This document shows positions 53,055-61,469 of a stretch of DNA of 64,000 nt, one piece after another (the first letter of the stretch is position 1; every line of letters begins with the position of its first letter). The stretch is taken from positions 36,541-100,540 of the forward strand of contig CANRZB010000006.1 of the NCBI GenBank assembly GCA_947644195.1, in the 5' to 3' direction. The notes below the pieces were generated by a model. That model searched no databases, had not been told where the DNA came from, and saw nothing but the letters and a program-made list of their open reading frames with translations. The position numbers were made by a program, and so were the translations under genes. The stretch comes from an uncultured Clostridium sp. Its GTDB lineage: Bacteria > Bacillota > Clostridia > Lachnospirales > Lachnospiraceae.

Positions 53055-53147
53055 AACTCGGATTTATACAGAACTAGATCTTGGATTCGTACGAAACTAG
53101 ATCTTGAATTCGTACAGAACGAATGGCAGAACGGAAACCTGGATTCG
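53032..53147. repeat. 23-bp tandem repeat at the end of the flavoprotein gene
   Basis: Four consecutive 23-base units (53032-53054, 53055-53077, 53078-53100, 53101-53123), the first lying in the coding end including the stop and each differing at a few bases, followed by a partial copy of the preceding coding bases (53124-53147). The 23-base period is not a multiple of three. Confidence 0.85.
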
Positions 53148-53157
53148 ATCTGTCTGA

Positions 53158-54021
53158 CTAATCGTGAAACTCAACATCAATTTCTCCCATACCGCAATTT
53201 AGATCCAAATCTGCCAAAATCTCTGTTCCCACCTGATGATGATCCTCATTGTTATGTTCGATATGCACCTGACCCATACCGGCCTGAGAAGCAATATTAT
53301 ACTGCCCTCTCGTCCCCGGCAGGGTCAGATCTATCGTCCCCATGCCACAATCCGTATTCATAGATCCCACTAATCGGGACAACGACAGATCCATGGATCC
53401 TGCCCCACATTTTACCTGGCAGTCTCCGTCCAGCTCTCCGTTTTCTACTTCCAGACAACCCGCTCCAATCGTTAAATCCACTGATTTCCTGGCAATCATA
53501 TGCTGAATATTCGCTTCTCCGGCAGCTCCCTGAATTATCAGCTTTTCAGCCGAAATAGATGCAATCTCTATCTCTGCTGCAGCAAAATTTAAAGTAACCT
53601 GATCAAACTGACAATTTTTCGGCAATGTAATCTCCCACTCTCCTCCATGGTGGTACAGCCAGGAATACCATTTCCGGGGCTTCGGAGTTTCCAGATGCCA
53701 GGTCTGCCCATCATCACTGATATAGGAATTGATATTGTTTCCTGATACAGAAAATCGATCTCCCTCCGTAATCGTCACATCTCCTGCAGTCAATTGAAAA
53801 TCCAGATTCTTAATATTACTAAACTCATCTTCGGACGATCCGTTACCGCTCATAGAACTGCCCTCCATACGTACTATTTTGTTATTCCCGTGCTTGTCAA
53901 AATCCCAAATGTCATTGGTATTTCCTAATTGTCCTCCCATTGCCATTCCCAGCACGACTAAGACGCCGCCGACTACAATGGATACACCCATAATCCCCCA
54001 AAATAATCCTTTATGTTTCAT
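53158..54021 (-). CDS. DUF4097 family membrane protein
   Basis: 287 residues from MKHKGLFWGIMG (54021); an earlier ATG lacks a site and GGGAGG lies 12 bases before this one. One N-terminal helix (about 5-27) and a large outside domain built of short beta strands with Gly-rich repeats (CGAGSMDLSL, CGMGTIDLTL, CGMGEIDVEF), the DUF4097 pattern of a beta-helix-like fold. Third member of a PadR, DUF1700, DUF4097 operon. These trios are common in Firmicutes and are thought to respond to envelope stress, but the function is not established. Confidence 0.82.
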   Translation of the reverse strand: MKHKGLFWGIMGVSIVVGGVLVVLGMAMGGQLGNTNDIWDFDKHGNNKIVRMEGSSMSGNGSSEDEFSNIKNLDFQLTAGDVTITEGDRFSVSGNNINSYISDDGQTWHLETPKPRKWYSWLYHHGGEWEITLPKNCQFDQVTLNFAAAEIEIASISAEKLIIQGAAGEANIQHMIARKSVDLTIGAGCLEVENGELDGDCQVKCGAGSMDLSLSRLVGSMNTDCGMGTIDLTLPGTRGQYNIASQAGMGQVHIEHNNEDHHQVGTEILADLDLNCGMGEIDVEFHD

Positions 54022-54176
54022 ACTCTCTACCAAGCCTCCCATTGAGGCGCAAACACGAAAGGTAAAAGATGTGTTCGTCTGTTATTTCCTTTCTTTCATT
54101 TTTCTTTTACCCCATCCAATCTCACATTTCATGCGTTCCAATCCTTGGGCAAGAATTCCTCCATGGAAAAAATGTA

Positions 54177-54914
54177 TCAATCAAACAACTTCCGCCCAAT
54201 ATGGCAAATCCCTTCCCACATTTTCTGACATAATTTCCAAATCCCTGGCGCTAGTTTTATGATCAAAAACATCCCGAGATAGCAAAGCATGATCCCGATC
54301 GGCAACAACACCAAACCAGCTCCAATACCTACAATAGCATCTGCAATATTTGCTGTGATACAGTGATACAGTCCCAAAGCCATACTGACAACACCACCAA
54401 TGCCTAACCCGATTCCTGTTCCAAACAGTGCGATAAATAAGGTAAACAACAGGCAGGCTATCGTAATGAAAAATGCTCCTGCCAACGGAATAATAATTGG
54501 TGCGACAAAAATTGCCAGGATAATGACCAGGATCCACTTTAACACTTTATTGGAAGTGTCTGAGGAAGTCGTACCAGCAGAAGTAGAATTCTTGCTAAAA
54601 CTCGGATCCCCCTCTCCAAACCCTTCTCCTGTTCCCCACTTACCAGCATCCTGATAAGATTCGTTCACTACATCAGGATATGCAGCATCCCGCATCTGAC
54701 CAGGTTCCCCATACTGCACATCCTCCGTGTCCGTCCCGCGGATCTTGGCGGCAATTTTCTCTGGGGATTCCAGTTCCCGGATAACATCCTGCTCTTGGTC
54801 TCTGCCTGCATCGGCAAAATAATCTTCATAGTATTGTAGTGCTTCATTTCGTTCCTCTTCTGACAAATCCGAAAGCAGTCTGCTCAAATCTCCTAAAAAT
54901 TCGTATTTCGTCAT
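54177..54914 (-). CDS. DUF1700 (HAAS-domain) membrane protein
   Basis: 245 residues from MTKYEFLGDLSRLL (54914), GAGGAG upstream. The N-terminal HAAS domain (about 1-60) has the LSDLSEEERNEALQYYEDYFADAG signature, followed by a Ser/Thr/Gly-rich linker and four to five hydrophobic helices. HAAS domains fuse to or precede membrane stress proteins and interact with PadR regulators. Second gene of the operon. Confidence 0.85.
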   Translation of the reverse strand: MTKYEFLGDLSRLLSDLSEEERNEALQYYEDYFADAGRDQEQDVIRELESPEKIAAKIRGTDTEDVQYGEPGQMRDAAYPDVVNESYQDAGKWGTGEGFGEGDPSFSKNSTSAGTTSSDTSNKVLKWILVIILAIFVAPIIIPLAGAFFITIACLLFTLFIALFGTGIGLGIGGVVSMALGLYHCITANIADAIVGIGAGLVLLPIGIMLCYLGMFLIIKLAPGIWKLCQKMWEGICHIGRKLFD

Positions 54915-54999
54915 GATTCTCCTCATTTCTGCGCTAAAACACGCCATATTTTCAATTCATTTACCATTCCCTGATCGCAGGTAACTAAATTACCTCCCA

Positions 55000-55341
55000 T
55001 CAATTTGAGGCATTTTTAACAGTTTCCGGGATCCTTAATAATAGTTGGCTGATTTTGCTGGAATAATTCGCCCATTCCTGCTGATACAATGCCAACTGTC
55101 TGCGTCCACGCTCCGTAATCCGATAGTATCTCCTGGTACGCCCGGCACATAACATGTCGTATGTCTGTAGACACTCATCCTGCTGTAGGCGCCATAACAC
55201 CGGATATAGTGTAGATTCTGAGACTTCAATGGCGGCACGGACATCCTGCGTAATCCGATATCCGTATGTCCCCTCCACCTCTCGGTCAACGATCGCAAGC
55301 ACAACTGCATCCAGTAAAGCTGCTCCTGTATTAAATACCAT
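55000..55341 (-). CDS. PadR family transcriptional regulator
   Basis: 113 residues with GAGGTGG upstream. Winged helix: LLDAVVLAIVDREVEGTYGYRITQDV, ESTLYPVLWRLQQDE, TRRYYRITERGRRQL. It is a short PadR of the s-PadR class, likely a dimeric repressor of its own operon with DUF1700 and DUF4097. A 26-bp inverted repeat overlaps its promoter. Confidence 0.93.
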   Translation of the reverse strand: MVFNTGAALLDAVVLAIVDREVEGTYGYRITQDVRAAIEVSESTLYPVLWRLQQDECLQTYDMLCAGRTRRYYRITERGRRQLALYQQEWANYSSKISQLLLRIPETVKNASN

Positions 55342-55436
55342 GTTCCACCTCTTTTCCCAGAGATCTGATCCGCTTCGCCCATTTACTGGCCATGTACGGA
55401 CAGATAGTATGATTTACTCTATAATATTATATGGTA

Positions 55437-55485
55437 TATAGTATTATTTGCTACATACTATACAGCATATAACATTGACTGTCAA
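55437..55485 (-). promoter_or_regulatory. Promoter and inverted repeat of the PadR operon
   Basis: Minus strand TTGACA (55480-55485), 17 bases, TATAGT (55457-55462). The -10 is part of an 8-bp inverted repeat, TATAGTAT to ATACTATA, spaced by 10 bases (55437-55462), a good candidate PadR operator. Confidence 0.75.
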
Positions 55486-55520
55486 GTCTTTTCTCAGGAA
55501 AAATTTTTCTGTCTTTTTGC

Positions 55521-55549
55521 TTGACAGAATGTATGATCCGTGCTATGAT
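55521..55549 (+). promoter_or_regulatory. Promoter of tmRNA
   Basis: Plus strand TTGACA, 17 bases, TATGAT, with the RNA beginning about 22 bases on. Confidence 0.8.
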
Positions 55550-55571
55550 TGCAAAACATATTAGTACACAA

Positions 55572-55913
55572 GGGGTTGTACTGGTTTCGACGGGCTCACT
55601 GAAGGTGGAGAAGCTGTCCGTGGTCGGACACCACGTAAAAAGTTCGACATTAAATTTAAACGCTGAAGATAATTTAGCACTGGCTGCCTAAGCGCAGCCC
55701 ATCGGCCCTGATGTCCCGCCATCAGGATCACCGGTGTCATACCTGCGGGACACTCTGTCGCTTAAGCTTTGCGGCGTCAGAAAATTTATGAAGCTACTAA
55801 AGGATACAGCCTGTTAGTGGGCGGTATCTGGAGGGAATGTCAAAACACTGACTATGACAGTAGAAGTACATTGGATCTGGGTTCGGACCGGGGTTCGACT
55901 CCCCGCAGCTCCA
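55572..55913 (+). ncRNA. ssrA: tmRNA (ssrA)
   Basis: Starts GGGGTTGTACTGGTTTCGACGG, the standard 5' motif, and ends with GGTTCGACTCCCCGCAGCTCC plus A; the two ends pair as a tRNA-like acceptor. The tag frame ends NAEDNLALAA then TAA at 55689-55691. The typical pseudoknot-rich middle follows. The terminal CCA is not encoded. With SmpB it rescues stalled ribosomes and tags the products for proteolysis. A clear promoter and a terminator (55989-56020) bracket it. Confidence 0.96.
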
Positions 55914-55988
55914 CTTGACCGCATTAAGACGAACGCCGCATATGAGATTATCATATATGGAAATGATTTATCTGGTGGTTCGAAAAGC

Positions 55989-56020
55989 AATAAGGACAGC
56001 TTACACTGTCCTTATTTTTT
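55989..56020 (+). terminator. Terminator of tmRNA
   Basis: Stem TAAGGACAG/CTGTCCTTA with loop CTTACA followed by six T. Symmetry of the stem may also stop the opposing esterase transcript. Confidence 0.88.
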
Positions 56021-56054
56021 ATACGTTTTAAGTTCATAATATTCTATTCACAGA

Positions 56055-57938
56055 TTAAGCCCTGAAAAGCATCCTGAGATAATTATATAAATGAAGCCGA
56101 ACACTACTGGCATCATGTCCTCCCTCCGGAAGAACATTCCACAAATGCCTTACCCCGTTAGTTTCCAGTAAGCTATGCACTTGATAAGGAACTTTCCCGA
56201 CTGCCGGATCATCTTCCGCTGCACTGAGCAAAAACAGATATGGTTCCTGACCTTCCGGAAAGACCAACTCTTCCTCCGGTATCTGGCCCGGATGTTGTTT
56301 TAAGTCGCTTCCCGGTGTCAATCCTGGTGCAGGACACACCGCACCCACATATCCAAACAAATCCGGGTGACGAACTCCAATATAGATTGCTTCCCTTCCC
56401 CCCATGGAGAAGCCAGTTATCGCAGTATTTTCTCTCCCCCTAGCAACGGAAAATTTTCGCTCTATAAATGGTTTCAGATCTATCAAAAGATCATTGACAA
56501 AATTATCATATGCCAAAGAATTTTCCAAATCCATCCCCGTACAAGTCTCCCTATCCGGGCTGCAATAAATATACGGCATGACGACAATCATCTCTTTCGC
56601 CTGTCCTGAACCGATGAGATTCCCCAAAATTCTTCGCAGTGATACTCTGTCATCTGCCATCCAATCCTCATCATCATAATATCCATGCAATAGATATAGT
56701 ACTGGATAAGTTTCCTCTTTCGAATAATTCGGTGGAAGTAAGACATTGACATCCGTTTTTCTCTTTGCCGTGCTGGAATCATACTGGTATTTCTTTAGTT
56801 TCCCATAATAATACCACGGGTCTTTCTGATCAATGGCCTTTGGTTCCCGGTCCAGCATAATTCCCTCCGCCCACTGATAACTGTTGTCCTGATCTGGGGT
56901 TCGAAAAAAACTCTGCAACCCATTGTAGGCAACCTGATATACCGTATAGATATCATGCCCACCGCCTTTTACCTTACTATAATAAAAATTTCCAGTACTA
57001 AAATTATCACTATACTGGAATATTCCATCCCCATCTTTCATCGCTTCAACTTGGGAAAGAACATTCTGATAAGCTAAATCTCCTACATCACCGCTTCCAT
57101 AAAATATAAGAAAATCATCCGGCGAATATCCTTGTTCTTCCACATGTTCCGATAAAAGCCGGACTTTTTCCTCTCCGTCATCGCCGCACCAGCTATCTCC
57201 ACTAATCGGCATATATTTTGCTACCAAATCCATACAGTTTTCAAATACCCACCAAGTAGTGGCAGCACCCATGGAAAATCCGCCAAACACCCGGTGCCAT
57301 CTGGAGTCTTTTGCCGTATCCTCATAATATGTATGATATTTCCCCTCTACCACCGGAATAAGATCCTCCTTAAACTCCCGATAAAAGTATTCCACGCACT
57401 CCGCTTCACTGTCGCAAAAGGGATTCTTATAAGTTGGTGTACACACAATACATGGCGGTATTTCACCATTAGCAATCATATGGTCTAAAATACACTGAAA
57501 ATCGGATCGTTCTGAACCATCGCCAAAATACCAATGTTCATCATCCCCGCTACCATGCATGAGATATAAAATATCATAGGAACGATCCATATTTTCCGCC
57601 TGGTATCCATAGGGCAGATATACCATTGCCTCTTTCTCATAGGGTTCCTGATCACCAGTATAATTTTTCGTCTGATAACTGATCGTTTCTACTGTTCCAC
57701 CGTTCTCTACCGGAGTATAATATCCTGTCTGGTAAAATTTCATTTCATTATCCACATAATGTTCGGCTTTTCCAAGCTCTGTATCCTGGCTTTCCACCAA
57801 ACGATCCGCATCCCCTGCGCTCTGTTTTCTATTGTCCATAGATTCCTGTCGAGACAATGCTATTGACAGTCCTACCACTACACAAGAAAATAAAATGACA
57901 CCCAGTAAAATAAAAATAATTCTTCTTTGTCTTTTCAT
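56055..57938 (-). CDS. Exported protein with two tandem esterase (EstD-type) domains
   Basis: 627 residues, AAGGAG upstream. An N-terminal hydrophobic anchor (about 7-28) is followed by two alpha/beta-hydrolase domains in tandem: the first (about 65-345) has YDILYLMHGSGDD and nucleophile GFSMGAATTW, with His in GGGHDIY; the second (about 375-627) has YPVLYLLHGYYDDEDW, nucleophile GFSMGGREAIY and a final EGGHDAS. Both triads look intact. The folds resemble feruloyl or acetyl xylan esterases, so it may de-esterify plant glycans at the cell surface. It lies between ssrA and smpB but reads as an independent insertion. Confidence 0.85.
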   Translation of the reverse strand: MKRQRRIIFILLGVILFSCVVVGLSIALSRQESMDNRKQSAGDADRLVESQDTELGKAEHYVDNEMKFYQTGYYTPVENGGTVETISYQTKNYTGDQEPYEKEAMVYLPYGYQAENMDRSYDILYLMHGSGDDEHWYFGDGSERSDFQCILDHMIANGEIPPCIVCTPTYKNPFCDSEAECVEYFYREFKEDLIPVVEGKYHTYYEDTAKDSRWHRVFGGFSMGAATTWWVFENCMDLVAKYMPISGDSWCGDDGEEKVRLLSEHVEEQGYSPDDFLIFYGSGDVGDLAYQNVLSQVEAMKDGDGIFQYSDNFSTGNFYYSKVKGGGHDIYTVYQVAYNGLQSFFRTPDQDNSYQWAEGIMLDREPKAIDQKDPWYYYGKLKKYQYDSSTAKRKTDVNVLLPPNYSKEETYPVLYLLHGYYDDEDWMADDRVSLRRILGNLIGSGQAKEMIVVMPYIYCSPDRETCTGMDLENSLAYDNFVNDLLIDLKPFIERKFSVARGRENTAITGFSMGGREAIYIGVRHPDLFGYVGAVCPAPGLTPGSDLKQHPGQIPEEELVFPEGQEPYLFLLSAAEDDPAVGKVPYQVHSLLETNGVRHLWNVLPEGGHDASSVRLHLYNYLRMLFRA

Positions 57939-57976
57939 CTGAACTCCTTCTTCCTAGCCGAAAACATATACATATA

Positions 57977-58444
57977 TCAGTACAGATTCGACACCTTAAA
58001 CTTCCTCTCTGCTTCTCGTCTCTGGTCCTTCTTGGCGATATCCTGCCTTTTGTCATAGAGCTTCTTACCCTTGGCAAGACCAATCTCCACCTTTACCAAA
58101 CTTCCCTTGAAATAAACATTCAGTGGCACCAAGGTATATCCCTTTTGTGCTACATGTCCTTCTATTTTGCGGATCTCCTGCCGATGCAACAAAAGTTTTC
58201 GCACCCGCATTGGATCTTTATTAAATATATTTCCTTTCTCATAGGGGCTGATATGCATGTTGTACACATACACTTCCCCCTTTTCGATTCGAATAAAAGC
58301 TTCCTTGACGCTGCATCTCCCCATACGAAGGGACTTTACTTCCGTCCCTGCCAAAGAAATGCCTGCCTCATATTTTTCCTCAATAAAGTAATCATGGAAT
58401 GCTTTTTTATTCCCGGCGATTAATTTCTTTGCTTCTTTTGCCAT
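57977..58444 (-). CDS. smpB: SsrA-binding protein SmpB
   Basis: 155 residues from [20 protein letters not shown] (58444), GGAGG 5 bases upstream. The OB-fold core has the family landmarks [45 protein letters not shown] and [25 protein letters not shown], with the basic C-terminal tail that enters the ribosome. Partner of the tmRNA 2 kb away; 21 bases after rnr, which is probably in the same transcript. Confidence 0.97.
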   Translation of the reverse strand: MAKEAKKLIAGNKKAFHDYFIEEKYEAGISLAGTEVKSLRMGRCSVKEAFIRIEKGEVYVYNMHISPYEKGNIFNKDPMRVRKLLLHRQEIRKIEGHVAQKGYTLVPLNVYFKGSLVKVEIGLAKGKKLYDKRQDIAKKDQRREAERKFKVSNLY

Positions 58445-58465
58445 ATCTGCCTCCATAGTTACGTG

Positions 58466-60709
58466 CTATTTCTCATTACTGTCTTCCTGTTTTCTATCGG
58501 CTACCAGTTTCGCAAAAGCTTCCTCTGCTTTTCGCTGCTTTTCCTCCAGTACAGAATCCACCTCCACCGTCTGCTGCTCGTCCGCATCTGCAATGACGAA
58601 ATCAATGCTGTTCGTTATCCGGTCTACCGCAGAAACCGTCACGCGGATTGCCTCCCCTAAATTAAAGGTTTTCCCGGTATGCTCTCCAACCATTTGATAT
58701 TTTTCCTCGGCAAAATAATAGTAATCGCCCGGAATATCAGCTACCCGGATCATTCCCTCAATCGTATTGGGCAACTCCACATACATCCCCCAGGTCGTCA
58801 CACCCGAAATTACGCCATCGAAGCTATCTCCCACGAACTGCTCCATATATTCTGCCTTTTTCATTTTCTCCACTTCCCGCTCTGCATCATCAGCACGGCG
58901 TTCCAGCAAGCTGGACTGCACCGTCACATCCGGCAGAATCTTTTGATAGTGGGCGACCCTTTTTTCCGATAACTGTCCCTGCAGATTTTCCTTGATGATT
59001 CGGTGAATCTGTAGATCTGGATAGCGCCGGATCGGTGATGTAAAGTGGCAGTAATATTTCATTGCCAGGCCAAAGTGCCCCTCACACTCGGTCATATACT
59101 TTGCCTGCTTCATAGAACGGAGCGCCAGCCTGCTAATCAAACCTTCCTCCGGCGTCCCCGCTGCCTTGGCAACCAATTTCTGAATCTCTTTCGGATGAAT
59201 TTCATCCTCGGCTCCCATCTTAATGGTATACCCAAAATTATTGATAAAGATACCTAACTGCTGGATCTTCTCACTGTCTGGCGTCTCATGCACACGATAG
59301 ACAAACGGCAGTTCCTGCCAGAAATATTCCTCCGCGACGGTCTGATTCGCAGCCAGCATAAATTCTTCAATAATCCGGTGCGCATTATTTCGTTCATACT
59401 CCATCACATCGAGCGGTTTTCCATGAGGGTCCAACAGTATCTTGCTCTCCGGAAAATCAAAATCAATAGAACCCCGTTTTTCCCTGCGCTTCCTCAGGAT
59501 CGCCGCCAGTTCATACATCAACTCAAACATCGGAATCAGCTCTCGGTATTCTGCCCGCACCTCCGGATCCTGCAACTCAACAATCTGATTGACACTGGTA
59601 TAAGACATTCGACGATCTACCCGTATCACACTTTCCTCAATACGATGTTCTACAATTTCCCCCTTGGCATTGATCGTCATCATACAGGAAAGTGCCAGTC
59701 GGTCTGTCCCCTGGTTGAGAGAACAAATGCCATTGGAAAGCTTATGCGGCAGCATCGGAATGACCCGATCTACCAGATAAACACTGGTTCCCCGCTTCAA
59801 TGCCTCTTTATCCAGAGGGGAATCTTCCGTAACATATTGGCTGACATCTGCAATATGCACACCAAGTTGATAGACTTCCCCCTCTTTGGTCAAGGTAATG
59901 GCATCGTCCAGATCTTTGGCATCCTCTCCATCAATCGTAACCGTCTGCAGATCGCGATAATCCGTCCGGCCAGCCTTATCTTCCTCGGAAACTTCCTCTG
60001 GGATACTTTCTACCTGATCCATCACGGCATCTGGATACTCCTCCGGCAGTCCATATGCTTTGATCACGGAAAGAATATCCACCCCCGGATCATTGATATG
60101 CCCAATAATTTCTATAATTCTGCCTTCTGGGTTGTGATCCTCTGAACCAAAATCCGTAATTTCCACCACCACTTTGTGACCGGTAATGGCTCCCTTCGTT
60201 TCTGCCTTGGCAATATAAATGTCCTTGGTAAATTTATGGTTGTCCGCCACTACAAATCCAAAACTCTTGTTGCTGGAATACGTCCCCACCAAGATTGCAT
60301 TTCCACGCTCCAGGATACTGACTACTTCTGCCTCTTTGCGCTTTCCATGCTGCTTTTTATCTACCGCAATCCGCACAGTATCTCCATCCATGGCATTGAG
60401 GGTACGATGTGCCGGAATAAAGTAGTCCTCTGCCTCTCCCTCGATGCGCACAAAACCGAACCCCTTCTGTGTAGCCATATAACGGCCCTGCAAGAGATTG
60501 TCAGCAAGGGGTTGGACCTTACCCTTCTGCGTAAGGTGCAGCTTTCCTTCCTCTGCCAGCGCCTCGATCACACGGCGAAGATCCTTTTTTTCCGCTGCCG
60601 GCACCTGCAATACCATCGCCATCTCCTTGACGGACATAGGCACATATTCTTTTTCAGAAATAAAATCATAAACCAGCTTTTTCTTTGCTTCCGTTTCTTC
60701 TCTCGTCAT
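58466..60709 (-). CDS. rnr: Ribonuclease R
   Basis: 747 residues from MTREETEAKKKL (60709), where GGAG lies 6 bases upstream; an ATG 12 bases earlier is possible. Winged-helix N-terminal region (about 10-60), two cold-shock-type domains (about 75-220), the RNB catalytic domain with DGEDAKDLDDAI (four Asp metal ligands), HIADVSQYV and FTSPIRRYPDLQIHR, then an S1 domain (about 620-705) and a short acidic tail. A processive 3'-5' exoribonuclease that degrades structured RNA and the messages released by tmRNA. Directly upstream of smpB, a frequent arrangement. Confidence 0.95.
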   Translation of the reverse strand: MTREETEAKKKLVYDFISEKEYVPMSVKEMAMVLQVPAAEKKDLRRVIEALAEEGKLHLTQKGKVQPLADNLLQGRYMATQKGFGFVRIEGEAEDYFIPAHRTLNAMDGDTVRIAVDKKQHGKRKEAEVVSILERGNAILVGTYSSNKSFGFVVADNHKFTKDIYIAKAETKGAITGHKVVVEITDFGSEDHNPEGRIIEIIGHINDPGVDILSVIKAYGLPEEYPDAVMDQVESIPEEVSEEDKAGRTDYRDLQTVTIDGEDAKDLDDAITLTKEGEVYQLGVHIADVSQYVTEDSPLDKEALKRGTSVYLVDRVIPMLPHKLSNGICSLNQGTDRLALSCMMTINAKGEIVEHRIEESVIRVDRRMSYTSVNQIVELQDPEVRAEYRELIPMFELMYELAAILRKRREKRGSIDFDFPESKILLDPHGKPLDVMEYERNNAHRIIEEFMLAANQTVAEEYFWQELPFVYRVHETPDSEKIQQLGIFINNFGYTIKMGAEDEIHPKEIQKLVAKAAGTPEEGLISRLALRSMKQAKYMTECEGHFGLAMKYYCHFTSPIRRYPDLQIHRIIKENLQGQLSEKRVAHYQKILPDVTVQSSLLERRADDAEREVEKMKKAEYMEQFVGDSFDGVISGVTTWGMYVELPNTIEGMIRVADIPGDYYYFAEEKYQMVGEHTGKTFNLGEAIRVTVSAVDRITNSIDFVIADADEQQTVEVDSVLEEKQRKAEEAFAKLVADRKQEDSNEK

Positions 60710-60832
60710 AGGCTTCTCCATTCTGCCGTCTACGGTTGACGGACTGTGATATCATGTTGTCAGGGAAAACCGTTATTTGATTCCCACAGACGCTACGGCT
60801 TACTGTCTACTTTTTATCCTGTTGTTAATATA

Positions 60833-60877
60833 GAAGAAAAAGGGACTGCAAACAGCCGTATGCTATTGGCAATCCCT
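60833..60877 (-). terminator. Terminator of secG
   Basis: Minus strand 9-bp stem AGGGATTGC/GCAGTCCCT (one G-U) with a 19-base loop, followed by TTTTCTTC. It separates secG from rnr. Confidence 0.65.
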
Positions 60878-60973
60878 GATATCTTGCTGTATATCGTTTC
60901 CGAATAGTTCATACCGTCAGGCTGCTACCAGACAAACGATACAAATCATTCGAACCAAAATACCTGTTTCTGC

Positions 60974-61222
60974 TTATTGAAAGATCTTTAAGTTTAGCAC
61001 TAAAGACAAAATGACGAATAATACTGCCAGGATCTTGGTAGCCAACTCCAGACCACCCTCCATGGAACGACCTTTATTCTTACCCCAGTAAGATTCTGCC
61101 GCACCGCTGATGGCGCCCGTCAAACCTGCTTGCTTCCCTTCCTGCATCAATACAATTATCGTCAGAATACAACATACCAGAATATATACCAACAATAACA
61201 CCGTATGAAGATTATGAATCAT
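60974..61222 (-). CDS. secG: SecG subunit of the Sec translocase
   Basis: 82 residues from MIHNLHTVLLLVYI (61222), GGAGG 8 bases upstream. Two hydrophobic helices (about 5-27 and 59-78) joined by a loop with LMQEGKQAGLTGAISGAAES-type wording, a hallmark of SecG, followed by GGLELATKILAVLFV. It stimulates SecYE translocation. It sits between gpmI and rnr in the usual Clostridia order. Confidence 0.93.
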   Translation of the reverse strand: MIHNLHTVLLLVYILVCCILTIIVLMQEGKQAGLTGAISGAAESYWGKNKGRSMEGGLELATKILAVLFVILSLVLNLKIFQ

Positions 61223-61364
61223 CGAAATTTCCTCCATTCTTACTACATAAACTCTAGTGTACTGGCACAACGAATCATGGGCCTGTCCCAGTTTCATCCT
61301 ACCAGTATAAATACGTATCTTACCCGCTCTGCATCCATAGATGGATACAAAATCATACTTGTAT

Positions 61365-61393
61365 ATGATAACATAGTACCTGCATCATTTCAA
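61365..61393 (-). promoter_or_regulatory. Possible promoter of secG
   Basis: Minus strand TTGAAA, 17 bases, TATCAT with TG before the -10. Leader about 135 bases. Confidence 0.45.
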
Positions 61394-61469
61394 GCATTAT
61401 TTCAAGAACCATATTTTTCTTATCCTTCGATTTTTTGATTCTTTGTGCACCGGTATAAAAAACGTTTCA

